Part shown: positions 1 through 8,830 of the stretch, piece after piece
Numbering within the stretch: position 1 is the first letter of the stretch
Layout of the letters: every line of letters starts with the position of its first letter
Assembly: GCA_035362835.1 (NCBI GenBank)
Contig: DAOSDY010000001.1
Span: forward strand, 372,001 to 436,000
DNA from: Melioribacteraceae bacterium
GTDB lineage: Bacteria; Bacteroidota; Ignavibacteria; Ignavibacteriales; Melioribacteraceae
Length of the DNA stretch: 64,000 nucleotides
Direction: 5' to 3'
The notes under the pieces: generated by a model
What the model was told of the DNA's origin: nothing
The model's input: only the letters and a program-made list of their open reading frames with translations
The model's database searches: none
Translations under genes and position numbers: made by a program

Positions 1-32
1 ATAACCCGGTAGAAAAAAAGATCGGACCGGGA

Positions 33-2393
33 ATGAATGAGAGGATTCAAAAACTCAGAAAACTTAGCTATGAAACCGAGCCATCGATATCAATCGAGAG
101 GGCAATTCATCAGACCGAATTTTACAATGAGAATTACGGGAAATTCCCTGTACCGGTTCTGCGGGCTTTACAATTTCTGGATCATTGTAAGAGAAAAACA
201 ATTTATATCGGCGATGACGAACTGATAGTCGGAGAAAGAGGTCCCCGTCCGAAAGCAGTACCCACCTTCCCCGAGCTGACATGTCACAGCGTTGAAGATC
301 TGGAAATTCTTAACAGCAGAGAGATGCAGCGTTACAAAGTAGAAGAAAATGATATCAGAATTTATGAAAGGGAGATCATTCCTTTCTGGAATGGAAAGAC
401 TCAACGTGAACGAATATTCAACCATGTACCAGATGAGTGGAGAATGGCTTATGAAGCCGGACTATTTACAGAGTTCATGGAACAGCGCGCCCCAGGTCAT
501 ACGGCTCTCGACGGTAAAATCTATAGAAAAGGGATGAAAGATTTTAAGAAAGAAATTGCAGACCATCTTTCACGCCTTGATTATGTTAACGATCCCGAAG
601 CGACCGATAAAGCCGATGAATTGAAGGCAATGGATATTGCCTGCGACGCCGCCATTGTATTCGCAAGAAGGCATGCAGATTACGCCGAGGAACTTGCCGG
701 TAAAACCGAAGATCAGAAACGCAAAGCGGAGCTGTTGAAAATAGCAGATGTCTGCCGTTGGGTTCCGGAAAACGCACCGAGGAATTTCCATGAAGCAATT
801 CAGATGTACTGGTTTGTTCACCTGGGTACAATTACAGAACTGAACGGATGGGACGCAATGAATCCCGGACATTTCGATCAGCATCTTGCACCGTTTTACG
901 AAAGGGAAATCTCCGAAGGTTCGCTTACCAGAGATGAAGCGAAGGAACTCCTCTCCTGCTTCTGGATAAAAGTGAACAACCATCCTGCCCCTCCGAAAGT
1001 AGGAGTTACCGCAAAAGAGAGCGGCACTTACAACGATTTCACAAATATTAATATAGGCGGACTAAAACCCGACGGGACAGACGGAGTAAGCGAAGTTTCG
1101 TACCTCCTGCTTGAAGTGATAGAAGAGCTTCACATACTTCAGCCGGGTAATTCGGTTCATATAAGCTCCAAAACACCGGATAGTTTTCTTCACGCCGCAG
1201 CAAAGGTAATAAGACAGGGTCATGGATATCCTTCCGTATTCAATCCCGACACATACATTCAGGAACTTCTTGTTCAGGGTAAATCTCTCCAGGATGCGCG
1301 CGAGGGAGGATGCAGCGGATGTATTGAAGTCGGCGCCTTCGGAAAAGAAGCGTATATTTTAACCGGTTACCTGAACGTTCCAAAAATTCTGGAAGTCACG
1401 CTTAACAACGGAATTGATCCTCTTACAGGTAAGAAGGTTGGAATAGAAACCGGAGACCCTAGAACATTTATCAATTATGAAACACTTTACAATGCTTTTA
1501 TAAAACAGCTTGAGTATATAGTAAATCTTAAAATTTCTGTGAGCAATTATATTGACAGGATGTTTGCCAAATATGCCCCTGCTCCATTCCTCTCGGTTGT
1601 AATTGAAGATTGCATTAAGAAAGGAAAAGATTATTACGACGGAGGTCCCCGTTACAATACAAATTATATTCAATGCACAGGTCTTGCAACCGCAACCGAC
1701 AGTTTATCAGCGATAAGGAAACATGTCTTCGAAGAAAAGAACTTTTCGATTGACCGCTTACTTACTTCAGTTGCCAGAAATTTTGAAGGAGAGGAATTCC
1801 TGCGTCAGACTATAATAAACAAGACTCCGTTCTTTGGAAACGATGATCCGTATGCCGATGATATCGCTGTCAGAGTATATAATGATTTATTGAAAGCGAT
1901 AGACGGGAAACCGAATACTAAAGGAGAAACATTTCATTTAAATATGCTTTCGACGACCTGCCATATTTATTTCGGAAAGGTATTAGGGGCAACACCTAAC
2001 GGGCGGCTCGCGGGCAAGTCGATCTCGGACGGAACTTCACCCTCACACGGTGCAGACACTCACGGTCCTTCGGCTGTAATAAAATCCCTTTCTAAAATTG
2101 ACCAGACCAAATCCGGCGGAACACTTCTAAATCTCCGATTCCTGCCGAGTCTGCTAAAGAAAGAAGACGACATTAAGAAACTGGGAAAACTGATAAGAAG
2201 TTATTTTGCTCTCGGAGGCCATCACGTACAATTTAATATTGTCGATACCGCAACATTGCTCGCAGCCCAGGAGACGCCGGAAGATTATAAAGATCTGCTC
2301 GTGCGAATGGCCGGATACAGCGACTATTTCAACGATATGAACGCCGACCTTCAACAGGAGATTATTGAGCGGACTGAGAATGAATCTTTCTAA
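33..2393 (+). CDS. hypD: trans-4-hydroxy-L-proline dehydratase (glycyl radical enzyme)
   Basis: Glycyl radical enzyme of 786 residues, predicted to dehydrate trans-4-hydroxy-L-proline to 1-pyrroline-5-carboxylate in the cytoplasm. The thiyl-radical motif GCIE places Cys430 and Glu432, and the C-terminal glycyl radical loop RMAGYS places Gly761. From memory, Clostridioides difficile HypD uses Cys434, Glu436, Gly765, His160, Asp278, Ser334, Phe340 and Tyr450. Here Cys430, Glu432, Gly761, His156, Asp274, Ser330, Phe336 and Tyr446 all fit with a constant offset of four, which separates it from pyruvate formate-lyase and glycerol/diol dehydratases. The frame stays open upstream to the window edge, but the ATG at 33 gives the family's usual length. 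The activase gene follows after 33 bases. No proC is visible here, so reduction to proline must be encoded elsewhere. Confidence 0.88.
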   Translation: MNERIQKLRKLSYETEPSISIERAIHQTEFYNENYGKFPVPVLRALQFLDHCKRKTIYIGDDELIVGERGPRPKAVPTFPELTCHSVEDLEILNSREMQRYKVEENDIRIYEREIIPFWNGKTQRERIFNHVPDEWRMAYEAGLFTEFMEQRAPGHTALDGKIYRKGMKDFKKEIADHLSRLDYVNDPEATDKADELKAMDIACDAAIVFARRHADYAEELAGKTEDQKRKAELLKIADVCRWVPENAPRNFHEAIQMYWFVHLGTITELNGWDAMNPGHFDQHLAPFYEREISEGSLTRDEAKELLSCFWIKVNNHPAPPKVGVTAKESGTYNDFTNINIGGLKPDGTDGVSEVSYLLLEVIEELHILQPGNSVHISSKTPDSFLHAAAKVIRQGHGYPSVFNPDTYIQELLVQGKSLQDAREGGCSGCIEVGAFGKEAYILTGYLNVPKILEVTLNNGIDPLTGKKVGIETGDPRTFINYETLYNAFIKQLEYIVNLKISVSNYIDRMFAKYAPAPFLSVVIEDCIKKGKDYYDGGPRYNTNYIQCTGLATATDSLSAIRKHVFEEKNFSIDRLLTSVARNFEGEEFLRQTIINKTPFFGNDDPYADDIAVRVYNDLLKAIDGKPNTKGETFHLNMLSTTCHIYFGKVLGATPNGRLAGKSISDGTSPSHGADTHGPSAVIKSLSKIDQTKSGGTLLNLRFLPSLLKKEDDIKKLGKLIRSYFALGGHHVQFNIVDTATLLAAQETPEDYKDLLVRMAGYSDYFNDMNADLQQEIIERTENESF

Positions 2394-2426
2394 TTTTGCT
2401 TTCCGCTCCAAATAGCATAAAATATT

Positions 2427-3335
2427 ATGGAATCAGGTTTAATATTCGACATAAAAAGATACTCGATTAATGACGGTCCCGGCATCCGTGTAACAGTCTT
2501 TTTTAAAGGATGCAATCTTAACTGTGCCTGGTGCCATAATCCCGAAAGCATTTCGCATAAGATTCAGAAGCTCTATTCGGTTAACAGGTGCATTGGATGT
2601 TCTACATGCGTTGAGATTTGTGAGCATGATGCCTGCTATCTTACTCAGAATGGTATTGCGACAGACCGGGACAAATGTGTGGTATGCGGACGGTGCGCCG
2701 AAGTTTGTCCAACTACTGCAACCGAAATCTCAGGCCGATGGGAAACCAGTGAATCAATTCTTAAGGCAATATTAAAAGAAACAGTATTTATGGACTCATC
2801 GGAAGGAGGCGTCACTTTTTCCGGCGGAGAGCCGCTGCTTCAGCACCGATTTTTATTTGAGCTTCTAGACAAGTGCGGCAAAAAAGAGATTCACCGCGCT
2901 GTTGATACCGCAGGATTAATAAAGACGGAATTAATCCTTAAGGCGGCGCAAAAGACTGATCTGTTTCTGTACGATCTTAAAATGATCGATACGGAAGAAC
3001 ACAGAAAGTGGACCGGTGTTCCAAACGAATTGATCCTTTACAATCTGAAAAAGCTTTCTGAAACAGGTGCTGAGATTAACATAAGGATTCCACTGGTTTC
3101 AGGGATTAATGATAGTTATAAAAACATTGAAGAGAGTGCACAATTAATTAAATCATTATCCGGTCCCAAAAAGAAAGTAAACCTACTCCCCTATCACAAT
3201 ATCGCACAGCAGAAATACAAAAAGCTTGATCTTGATTTCAATCAGTCTGATCTTGAGGAGCCTGCAAAGGAATTATTACTAGAATTTATCTCCATTTTCG
3301 GGTCATACGGACTCGAAGCCGCTGTCGGAGGGTAG
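2427..3335 (+). CDS. hypE: glycyl radical enzyme activase (HypD-activating radical SAM protein)
   Basis: Radical SAM enzyme of 302 residues that would install the glycyl radical on the dehydratase encoded just upstream. The CX3CX2C cluster motif is Cys29, Cys33 and Cys36. It is followed by two ferredoxin-type CX2CX2CX3C clusters (Cys55/58/61/65 and Cys84/87/90/94), the arrangement found in activases of the dehydratase-type glycyl radical enzymes and missing in the short pyruvate formate-lyase activase. The GGE SAM-binding motif sits in the stretch TFSGGEP near residue 133. The start has no clear Shine-Dalgarno sequence. The pair is very probably co-transcribed, and the HypE name follows from the neighbour rather than from this protein alone. 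Confidence 0.87.
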   Translation: MESGLIFDIKRYSINDGPGIRVTVFFKGCNLNCAWCHNPESISHKIQKLYSVNRCIGCSTCVEICEHDACYLTQNGIATDRDKCVVCGRCAEVCPTTATEISGRWETSESILKAILKETVFMDSSEGGVTFSGGEPLLQHRFLFELLDKCGKKEIHRAVDTAGLIKTELILKAAQKTDLFLYDLKMIDTEEHRKWTGVPNELILYNLKKLSETGAEINIRIPLVSGINDSYKNIEESAQLIKSLSGPKKKVNLLPYHNIAQQKYKKLDLDFNQSDLEEPAKELLLEFISIFGSYGLEAAVGG

Positions 3336-3442
3336 AACTTAGCACAATTATATTGTCCGCGTTTCAACAACTGACTCTCAGAGAGCTACTACTTGATAAT
3401 TTATGTATAAATGCTTATTCTAGTTAAGAATAATTCCTATTT

Positions 3443-3452
3443 AATAATTATT
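3443..3452. promoter_or_regulatory. short AT palindrome before the Fur-family gene (possible operator)
   Basis: AATAATTATT is a perfect 10-base palindrome ending four bases before the ATG of the PerR-like regulator. PerR boxes are AT-rich inverted repeats, so autoregulation is possible. The match to the full 15-base Bacillus PerR box is poor, and such palindromes are common in AT-rich spacers. Confidence 0.2.
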
Positions 3453-3456
3453 GTCC

Positions 3457-3897
3457 ATGAAAAAAGAAACCCACGGAATAAATTTAAAGACAAGCAATCT
3501 AAAGGTTACACCTCAAAGAATGGCTGTTCTCGAGGCTTTAACCAGTCTGAAAAATCACCCCACGGCGGACAATATAAAAGAATATGTTATTAAGAATCAT
3601 CCTAACATCGCTGTTGGTACAATCTACAAAACTCTCGAAACTTTTGTTGAAAAAGGATTGATAAAGAAGGTTAAGACTGAGAGAGATGTGATGAGATATG
3701 ATCCGATACTTGAAGCACATCATCATTTATATTGCGAAGAGTCTGAACGTATTGAAGATTTTTTTGACGACGAGTTAAATAATATTCTGCAGAAATTTTT
3801 TATGAAGAAGAAAATACCCAATTTCAAAGTGAAGGATATCAAACTTCAGATAATAGGTTCGTTTAATAATAAAAAAGGCAGCACAAAAAAGTATTAA
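3457..3897 (+). CDS. Fur-family transcriptional regulator, PerR-like
   Basis: Predicted metal-dependent repressor of 146 residues: N-terminal winged helix (about 17-72, with TPQR and GTIYKTLE) and C-terminal dimerisation/metal domain. The regulatory-site residues His34, Asp82, His88, His90 and Asp101 match Bacillus subtilis PerR His37, Asp85, His91, His93 and Asp104 (numbers from memory) at a constant offset of three, so the peroxide-sensing iron/manganese site looks intact. Unusually, the structural zinc site is absent: Cys93 is the only cysteine in the protein and there is no CXXC pair. The next gene, 59 bases downstream, is catalase-peroxidase, the classic PerR target. The ATG at 3457 is preferred to the in-frame TTG two codons earlier. 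Confidence 0.8.
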   Translation: MKKETHGINLKTSNLKVTPQRMAVLEALTSLKNHPTADNIKEYVIKNHPNIAVGTIYKTLETFVEKGLIKKVKTERDVMRYDPILEAHHHLYCEESERIEDFFDDELNNILQKFFMKKKIPNFKVKDIKLQIIGSFNNKKGSTKKY

Positions 3898-3956
3898 TAA
3901 TGAGACAAAATTGAATAAGAAAAAGATGTTAATCTATAATCAAAAGGAGAACTACT

Positions 3957-6158
3957 ATGAGTGAACAAAGCAAGTGTCCTGTAACTGGAAGAACCTCGGT
4001 TGGCAAAGGAACTTCAAATAAAGAATGGTGGCCAAATCAGTTGAATCTTGGAATTCTTCACCAGCATGCCCCTGCTTCAAATCCGATGGATCCAGATTTC
4101 AAATACGCAGATGAATTTAAGAAACTTGACTTCGCTGCAATCAAAAGGGATTTGTATAAACTTATGACTGATTCACAGGACTGGTGGCCTGCTGACTGGG
4201 GACACTACGGCGGTTTGTTTATTCGAATGTCATGGCATAGTGCAGGTACTTACCGGACTGCCGACGGCCGAGGAGGAGGAGGGACCGGTAATCAGAGGTT
4301 TGCCCCGGTTAACAGCTGGCCTGATAATGGCAACCTGGATAAAGCACGCCGACTGCTCTGGCCAATTAAACAGAAATACGGAAATAAAATTTCATGGGCG
4401 GATTTGTTGATATTAGCAGGCAACTGCGCATTGGAATCGATGGGTTTTAAAACATTCGGATTCGGCGGCGGACGCGAGGATATTTGGCAGCCCGAAGAAG
4501 ACATTTATTGGGGTGCGGAAAAAGAATGGTTGGCTACAAGTGATAAAGCGAACAGCCGATATTCAGGTGAACGTGAACTCGATAATCCACTGGCCGCTGT
4601 TCAAATGGGATTGATCTATGTTAATCCGGAAGGACCCGATGGAAATCCTGATCCCGTTGCATCAGGTAAAGATGTTCGCGAAACATTTGCAAGAATGGCT
4701 ATGAACGATGAAGAAACTGTAGCACTTGTTGCAGGCGGACATACTTTCGGTAAAGCGCACGGTGCTGGCGATCCAAAATTTGTTGGACCCGAACCAGAAG
4801 CTGCACCAATTGAAGAACAGGGACTGGGCTGGATTAATAAATTCGGAACCGGTAAAGGAGTTCATACAACTACAAGCGGTATTGAAGGCGCATGGAAACC
4901 GAATCCTACTAAATGGGATATGGGTTACTTCGATATGCTGTTCGGCTATGAATGGGAACTGGTTAAAAGCCCCGCCGGTGCATGGCAGTGGCTTGCAAAA
5001 GATGTAAAAGAAGAGCACATGATTCCCGACGCTCACGATCCATCAAAAAAGCACAGACCGATGATGACCACAGCTGACTTATCATTACGCTTCGATCCAA
5101 TTTACGAACCGATCTCCCGCAGATTCCACAAAGATCCCGAAGCTTTCGCGGACGCATTCGCAAGGGCATGGTTCAAGCTTACGCACCGCGATATGGGACC
5201 TAAAGCACGCTACCTAGGTCCGGAAGTACCAGCAGAAGATTTGATCTGGCAGGATCCTGTTCCAGCTGTTAATCATAAATTAATTGATTTAAAAGATATT
5301 GCCGATTTAAAAACTAAAATATTAGCCTCGGGTCTTTCAATTTCCGAATTGATTTCAACAGCGTGGGCTTCGGCATCAACATTCCGTGGTTCAGATAAAA
5401 GAGGCGGGGCTAACGGCGCACGTATCCGTTTAGCACCTCAGAAAGATTGGGAAGCTAATCAACCTGCTCAACTGGCTTCCGTTTTAATAAAACTCGAAGG
5501 GATTCAAAAATCTTTTAACGATTCTCAAAAGGGCGGTAAAAAAGTCTCTCTTGCGGATCTTATTGTTCTCGGCGGATGCGCTGCCGTTGAATCTGCGGCT
5601 AAAGCAGCCGGTTACAATGTTGAAGTCCCTTTTACTCCTGGAAGAACTGACGCATCGCAGGCAATGACAGATATGGAATCATTTGAAGTACTCGAACCGC
5701 TTGCAGACGGTTTCCGCAATTATCAGAAAACAAAATACTCCATACCATCGGAAGAATTACTTATCGACAAGGCACAGCTTCTTACACTAAGCGCACCGGA
5801 AATGACGGCGCTTGTAGGCGGCTTGCGAGTGCTCGGCAATAACGTCGGTAAATCCAAACACGGAGTATTTACAAAGAAATTCGAGACATTAACTAACGAC
5901 TTCTTTGTAAACCTGCTCGATATGAACATAGTTTGGAAACCAACATCGGGCGCAGGAGATACTTTTGAAGGACAAGACCGCAAAACCGGCGAGATGAAAT
6001 GGACCGGCACACGAGTTGACCTGGTGTTCGGATCAAATTCCCAGCTTCGCGCCCTCGCTGAGGTTTATGCCCAGGACGATTCGAAAGAGAAATTCGTTCG
6101 CGACTTTGTTGCTGCCTGGGACAAGGTTATGAACCTGGACAGGTTCGATCTGGCATGA
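3957..6158 (+). CDS. katG: catalase-peroxidase
   Basis: Bifunctional haem catalase-peroxidase of 733 residues, a normal length with both the active N-terminal and the degenerate C-terminal domain. The distal haem triad Arg90, Trp93 and His94 lies in the RMSWHSAG motif. Tyr221 and Met247 complete the expected Met-Tyr-Trp crosslink with Trp93, and the proximal ligand is His262 in GGHTFGKAHG. It destroys hydrogen peroxide in the cytoplasm. A good Shine-Dalgarno sequence (AAGGAGA at 3944-3950) precedes the ATG. The PerR-like gene directly upstream is the likely regulator, and a hairpin terminator follows the stop codon. Confidence 0.97.
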   Translation: MSEQSKCPVTGRTSVGKGTSNKEWWPNQLNLGILHQHAPASNPMDPDFKYADEFKKLDFAAIKRDLYKLMTDSQDWWPADWGHYGGLFIRMSWHSAGTYRTADGRGGGGTGNQRFAPVNSWPDNGNLDKARRLLWPIKQKYGNKISWADLLILAGNCALESMGFKTFGFGGGREDIWQPEEDIYWGAEKEWLATSDKANSRYSGERELDNPLAAVQMGLIYVNPEGPDGNPDPVASGKDVRETFARMAMNDEETVALVAGGHTFGKAHGAGDPKFVGPEPEAAPIEEQGLGWINKFGTGKGVHTTTSGIEGAWKPNPTKWDMGYFDMLFGYEWELVKSPAGAWQWLAKDVKEEHMIPDAHDPSKKHRPMMTTADLSLRFDPIYEPISRRFHKDPEAFADAFARAWFKLTHRDMGPKARYLGPEVPAEDLIWQDPVPAVNHKLIDLKDIADLKTKILASGLSISELISTAWASASTFRGSDKRGGANGARIRLAPQKDWEANQPAQLASVLIKLEGIQKSFNDSQKGGKKVSLADLIVLGGCAAVESAAKAAGYNVEVPFTPGRTDASQAMTDMESFEVLEPLADGFRNYQKTKYSIPSEELLIDKAQLLTLSAPEMTALVGGLRVLGNNVGKSKHGVFTKKFETLTNDFFVNLLDMNIVWKPTSGAGDTFEGQDRKTGEMKWTGTRVDLVFGSNSQLRALAEVYAQDDSKEKFVRDFVAAWDKVMNLDRFDLA

Positions 6159-6202
6159 AGTATTTAATGTAACCGGAATCTGTTTAAGGTAATGTTAAGA
6201 AT

Positions 6203-6232
6203 AAAATCCCGATCAATGATCGGGATTTTTTT
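6203..6232 (+). terminator. intrinsic terminator after katG (probably bidirectional)
   Basis: A perfect 12-bp stem (6203-6214 with 6218-6229, core ATCCCGATC/GATCGGGAT) closes an AAT loop and runs into seven T residues. It lies between the convergent katG and GH66-like genes. On the minus strand it is followed by an A/T-rich run, so it may also end the long minus-strand transcript. Confidence 0.88.
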
Positions 6233-6257
6233 ATATGTCATCCAATAAATGACGTGA

Positions 6258-8309
6258 TTATTTAATAACCATCATCTTTTTTATTTCCATAAAATCGCCG
6301 GATTTCAACCGATAAAAATAGACACCGGAGGTTAACTGATAGTCGGTAACTGATAATTGATATGTATAAGTACCCGGCAGTTTGTATTCATCAACAAGCG
6401 TAGCAACTTCCCTTCCCAAAACATCATAAATCTTCAAACTAACATGAGTGAAAGAAGTCACCTGATAACTGATTTGTGTGCCTGGGTTAAAAGGGTTAGG
6501 AAAGTTCTGATGTAGTTTGAACTCAGGATTAATTTCACAGTTATCATTTTCATTAATATCAGATGGATCGGGATCAAATTCAATTACAATCATATCCCAG
6601 TACTTTAAAGATGGTATCGAAAAATTTACTCTTTCAATTGATTGAGTAAAATCGATAACCTGCGGTAATCCATAATTAATATCAGGCGATGCAATCCAGA
6701 TTTTTAATACTTTTTTCCCTGTATTATAATAGACAGGAATGTTCCTCCTTTCCTGAGGCTCTTTCTGTGTCTTATTATTATCACGCCAGTCCAAAGTTGT
6801 TGCATCGGAGAAATTGAGCAAATGAAAGACGTATTTGTTATTAATTTTTCTTACCAGGTTCCAAACTGCAAATCTTCTGGACCACCGATTAAAACTAATA
6901 TTATTTTCCGTAGTATATAGCTGTTCCGGGATAATATCACCGCCTTCTCTAAGCAGGTTCTGGTAGGCAACCAGAAAATCGTAATAAACCGTTAGTTTCT
7001 CTTCAAGTTCTTGAGTCATACTAAGATTATTAACGGGGAAATACTCATTCGACAGCATATGCTCACCCAATTCCATGTGAGCGCCGCCGAAGGCAAATAT
7101 TACTGAATTTGCATAGAGAACAGAAGGAGTATTAAAAAAACCGGCTGATCCCGAAACGGCTTTGTGGATATAAGCTGCAATTACTGATTTAAGCCGGCCG
7201 GAAGAATAGTCATCATTTTCAAGAATCAACTGGCCGAGTTTTTCAAACGTAGTATTCGGCTCCCATACTTCTGTATACAAAAAACTTAAAGGCGCCTGTG
7301 AAATATCACTTTGACCATATTGATTAACGGCATTCATTACAATATTGCAGTTAAGTATATTTTTTGCTTTCGTTAATAAGGATTTAAAACCGCCGGTAAC
7401 ATTTATTACAGAACCTGATTTATTATAACGTACACCTCGGTCTCCCAGCTGATCACTATGCCAGCCGTCAAACTTAAATGCAGAAATTGCATTTCCCATC
7501 TCATTAATTATGTAATTCTGCCATTCTGAATTTTCCGGGTCCATAAGATAGATATCGCTTGCCCAATCGGAGGGTAAATCATGGAAGTCCGGACTTGTAG
7601 CAGCAGAATTTGTAAACATACGCCAATCATTCGGAACTCCATCGAGTGAGGCATCGGAATAAGCGCCATATAGTAAATTATAAGCCATAGAATTAATATT
7701 CCGGGTACGTGCAGAATCGATGTACTGTTGGACAGTTGAGGAATAGATAGTACGGTTCGCGATATCCAGCCAGTTAGATGCTGGAGCAGTCGGGTTTCCT
7801 TTTAAAGGCTTGTGATGTTTATAATGCCAATCGTAAAACTGCAAGCCATTAATATGATATCTGTTCAACTTTGAAATGTTTTGGCCAATTTGTGCGGGAG
7901 ATATTTGACCAAAATGTGATAAAAAACCGTATCGCGGAAATCTGATCCAGCTGGAAGAGACATCAACGGCAATAGATGATTCTTCAAGTAGAGAATCTTT
8001 CTGCTTCAGCGACAATTTAACAAGATAGCCTCTGTAATCTGTTGAAGGGGGATTCCATTTCCATTGAATAATTAAGAGGTTGTTCACACTTATTTCAAAT
8101 GATTCAACTACATTATCCAAGTGATAATATTTTACGGATAAAGTTAAATTCTCCATGGATTTATTTAAGGAGAGTAAAAAAAACACCGATGAATCCGGTT
8201 CATATCTCGCTTTATCAGTTTCAACCTTATTAATCCATTCTCCGCCGTAGACAGTGAATGAAGGAATAGTCAATAAAATTAGTATACTAAAAAAAATATT
8301 TTTTCTCAT
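6258..8309 (-). CDS. GH66-family dextranase-like glycosidase with T9SS sorting domain
   Basis: Secreted glycoside hydrolase of 683 residues. After a signal peptide (about 1-22) and an N-terminal beta-sandwich, the catalytic barrel carries FDGWHSDQLG (Asp281 is the candidate nucleophile) and LYTEVWE (Glu347 the candidate acid/base). The 66-residue spacing is close to that in known GH66 dextranases and cycloisomaltooligosaccharide synthases. Family members cut alpha-1,6-glucan. The last 90 residues are a type IX secretion sorting domain (NFPNPFNPG, DVLGREVATL, SGVYFYRL, KKMMVIK), so it is exported to the cell surface or medium. It is separated from the next gene by a 500-base gap and may not belong functionally to the cluster. 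Confidence 0.8.
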   Translation of the reverse strand: MRKNIFFSILILLTIPSFTVYGGEWINKVETDKARYEPDSSVFFLLSLNKSMENLTLSVKYYHLDNVVESFEISVNNLLIIQWKWNPPSTDYRGYLVKLSLKQKDSLLEESSIAVDVSSSWIRFPRYGFLSHFGQISPAQIGQNISKLNRYHINGLQFYDWHYKHHKPLKGNPTAPASNWLDIANRTIYSSTVQQYIDSARTRNINSMAYNLLYGAYSDASLDGVPNDWRMFTNSAATSPDFHDLPSDWASDIYLMDPENSEWQNYIINEMGNAISAFKFDGWHSDQLGDRGVRYNKSGSVINVTGGFKSLLTKAKNILNCNIVMNAVNQYGQSDISQAPLSFLYTEVWEPNTTFEKLGQLILENDDYSSGRLKSVIAAYIHKAVSGSAGFFNTPSVLYANSVIFAFGGAHMELGEHMLSNEYFPVNNLSMTQELEEKLTVYYDFLVAYQNLLREGGDIIPEQLYTTENNISFNRWSRRFAVWNLVRKINNKYVFHLLNFSDATTLDWRDNNKTQKEPQERRNIPVYYNTGKKVLKIWIASPDINYGLPQVIDFTQSIERVNFSIPSLKYWDMIVIEFDPDPSDINENDNCEINPEFKLHQNFPNPFNPGTQISYQVTSFTHVSLKIYDVLGREVATLVDEYKLPGTYTYQLSVTDYQLTSGVYFYRLKSGDFMEIKKMMVIK

Positions 8310-8813
8310 TTTATAATTCTAAAGGTGTCCCGTAGGTACTCCAAAAAATAATTTCAATACTTCATAGTTCAAGTTAACATTTTGTATTAGAATTTTAACA
8401 TATTCGATTTGGTACATTTTTCAAAATATTGAGACTATCAATAGTCAGATATCATCAATAAATCTTTTAACACTTATAATGAATTGCCGAGATCCGGTAT
8501 TTCTAAAGCTTTAAAATTGGATCACTTCATTGCTAGTTGACTACCAGGATAGTGATTAATTTTCAATTGTTGGTCATTAACTCTATAACCCAAAACCTGA
8601 TTATCCGGACGACCGGTGTCATTGTTACAGATGAAGATGGTGAAATTGATAAAGGAAAATTTACCGGTCCGTTTTAGAAGTTGTATTTTATCAAAGAGAT
8701 ATTATAATATTTTGCCAGCCCTTGAAATGAACCACTTATAATCTTGAGTATCTTCATAATTTTCCGCAACACTGTTTATACTTTTCTCCGCCTCCACAAC
8801 TAATCGGAGAATT
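8310..8813. other. 504-base non-genic gap with short coding relics
   Basis: No complete gene is visible. The part nearest the GH66 gene (8310-8570) is AT-rich and shows nothing I can name. The right part holds two short stretches that read like broken gene ends, listed separately. A promoter for the GH66 gene may lie here but no confident motif was found. Confidence 0.6.
8585..8677 (+). pseudogene. possible C-terminal coding relic (plus strand)
   Basis: About 30 codons reading ITQNLIIRTTG, VIVTDEDGEID, KGKFTGPF and then TAG have a protein-like composition, in a frame that is blocked upstream by a TAG at 8534. There is no start codon. It resembles the tail of a lost gene, but the stretch is short enough to be chance. 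Confidence 0.25.
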
Positions 8814-8830
8814 TCATTTATCCTTTTCAG
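8702..8830 (-). pseudogene. coding relic overlapping the end of the URO-D-like gene
   Basis: On the minus strand, in another frame from the URO-D-like gene, about 40 codons read INEILRLVVEAEKS, INSVAENYEDTQ, DYKWFISRAGKIL and then TAA. The composition is strongly protein-like, yet there is no ATG in frame and only a GTG would give a 31-residue peptide. It looks like the carboxyl end of a deleted gene, fused by deletion to the end of its neighbour. Its family is not recognised. Confidence 0.45.

Noticed and set aside
33..2393. Pyruvate formate-lyase or glycerol/choline dehydratase
   Set aside because: Active-site residues fit hydroxyproline dehydratase at a constant offset, and there is no Cys-Cys pair as in pyruvate formate-lyase.
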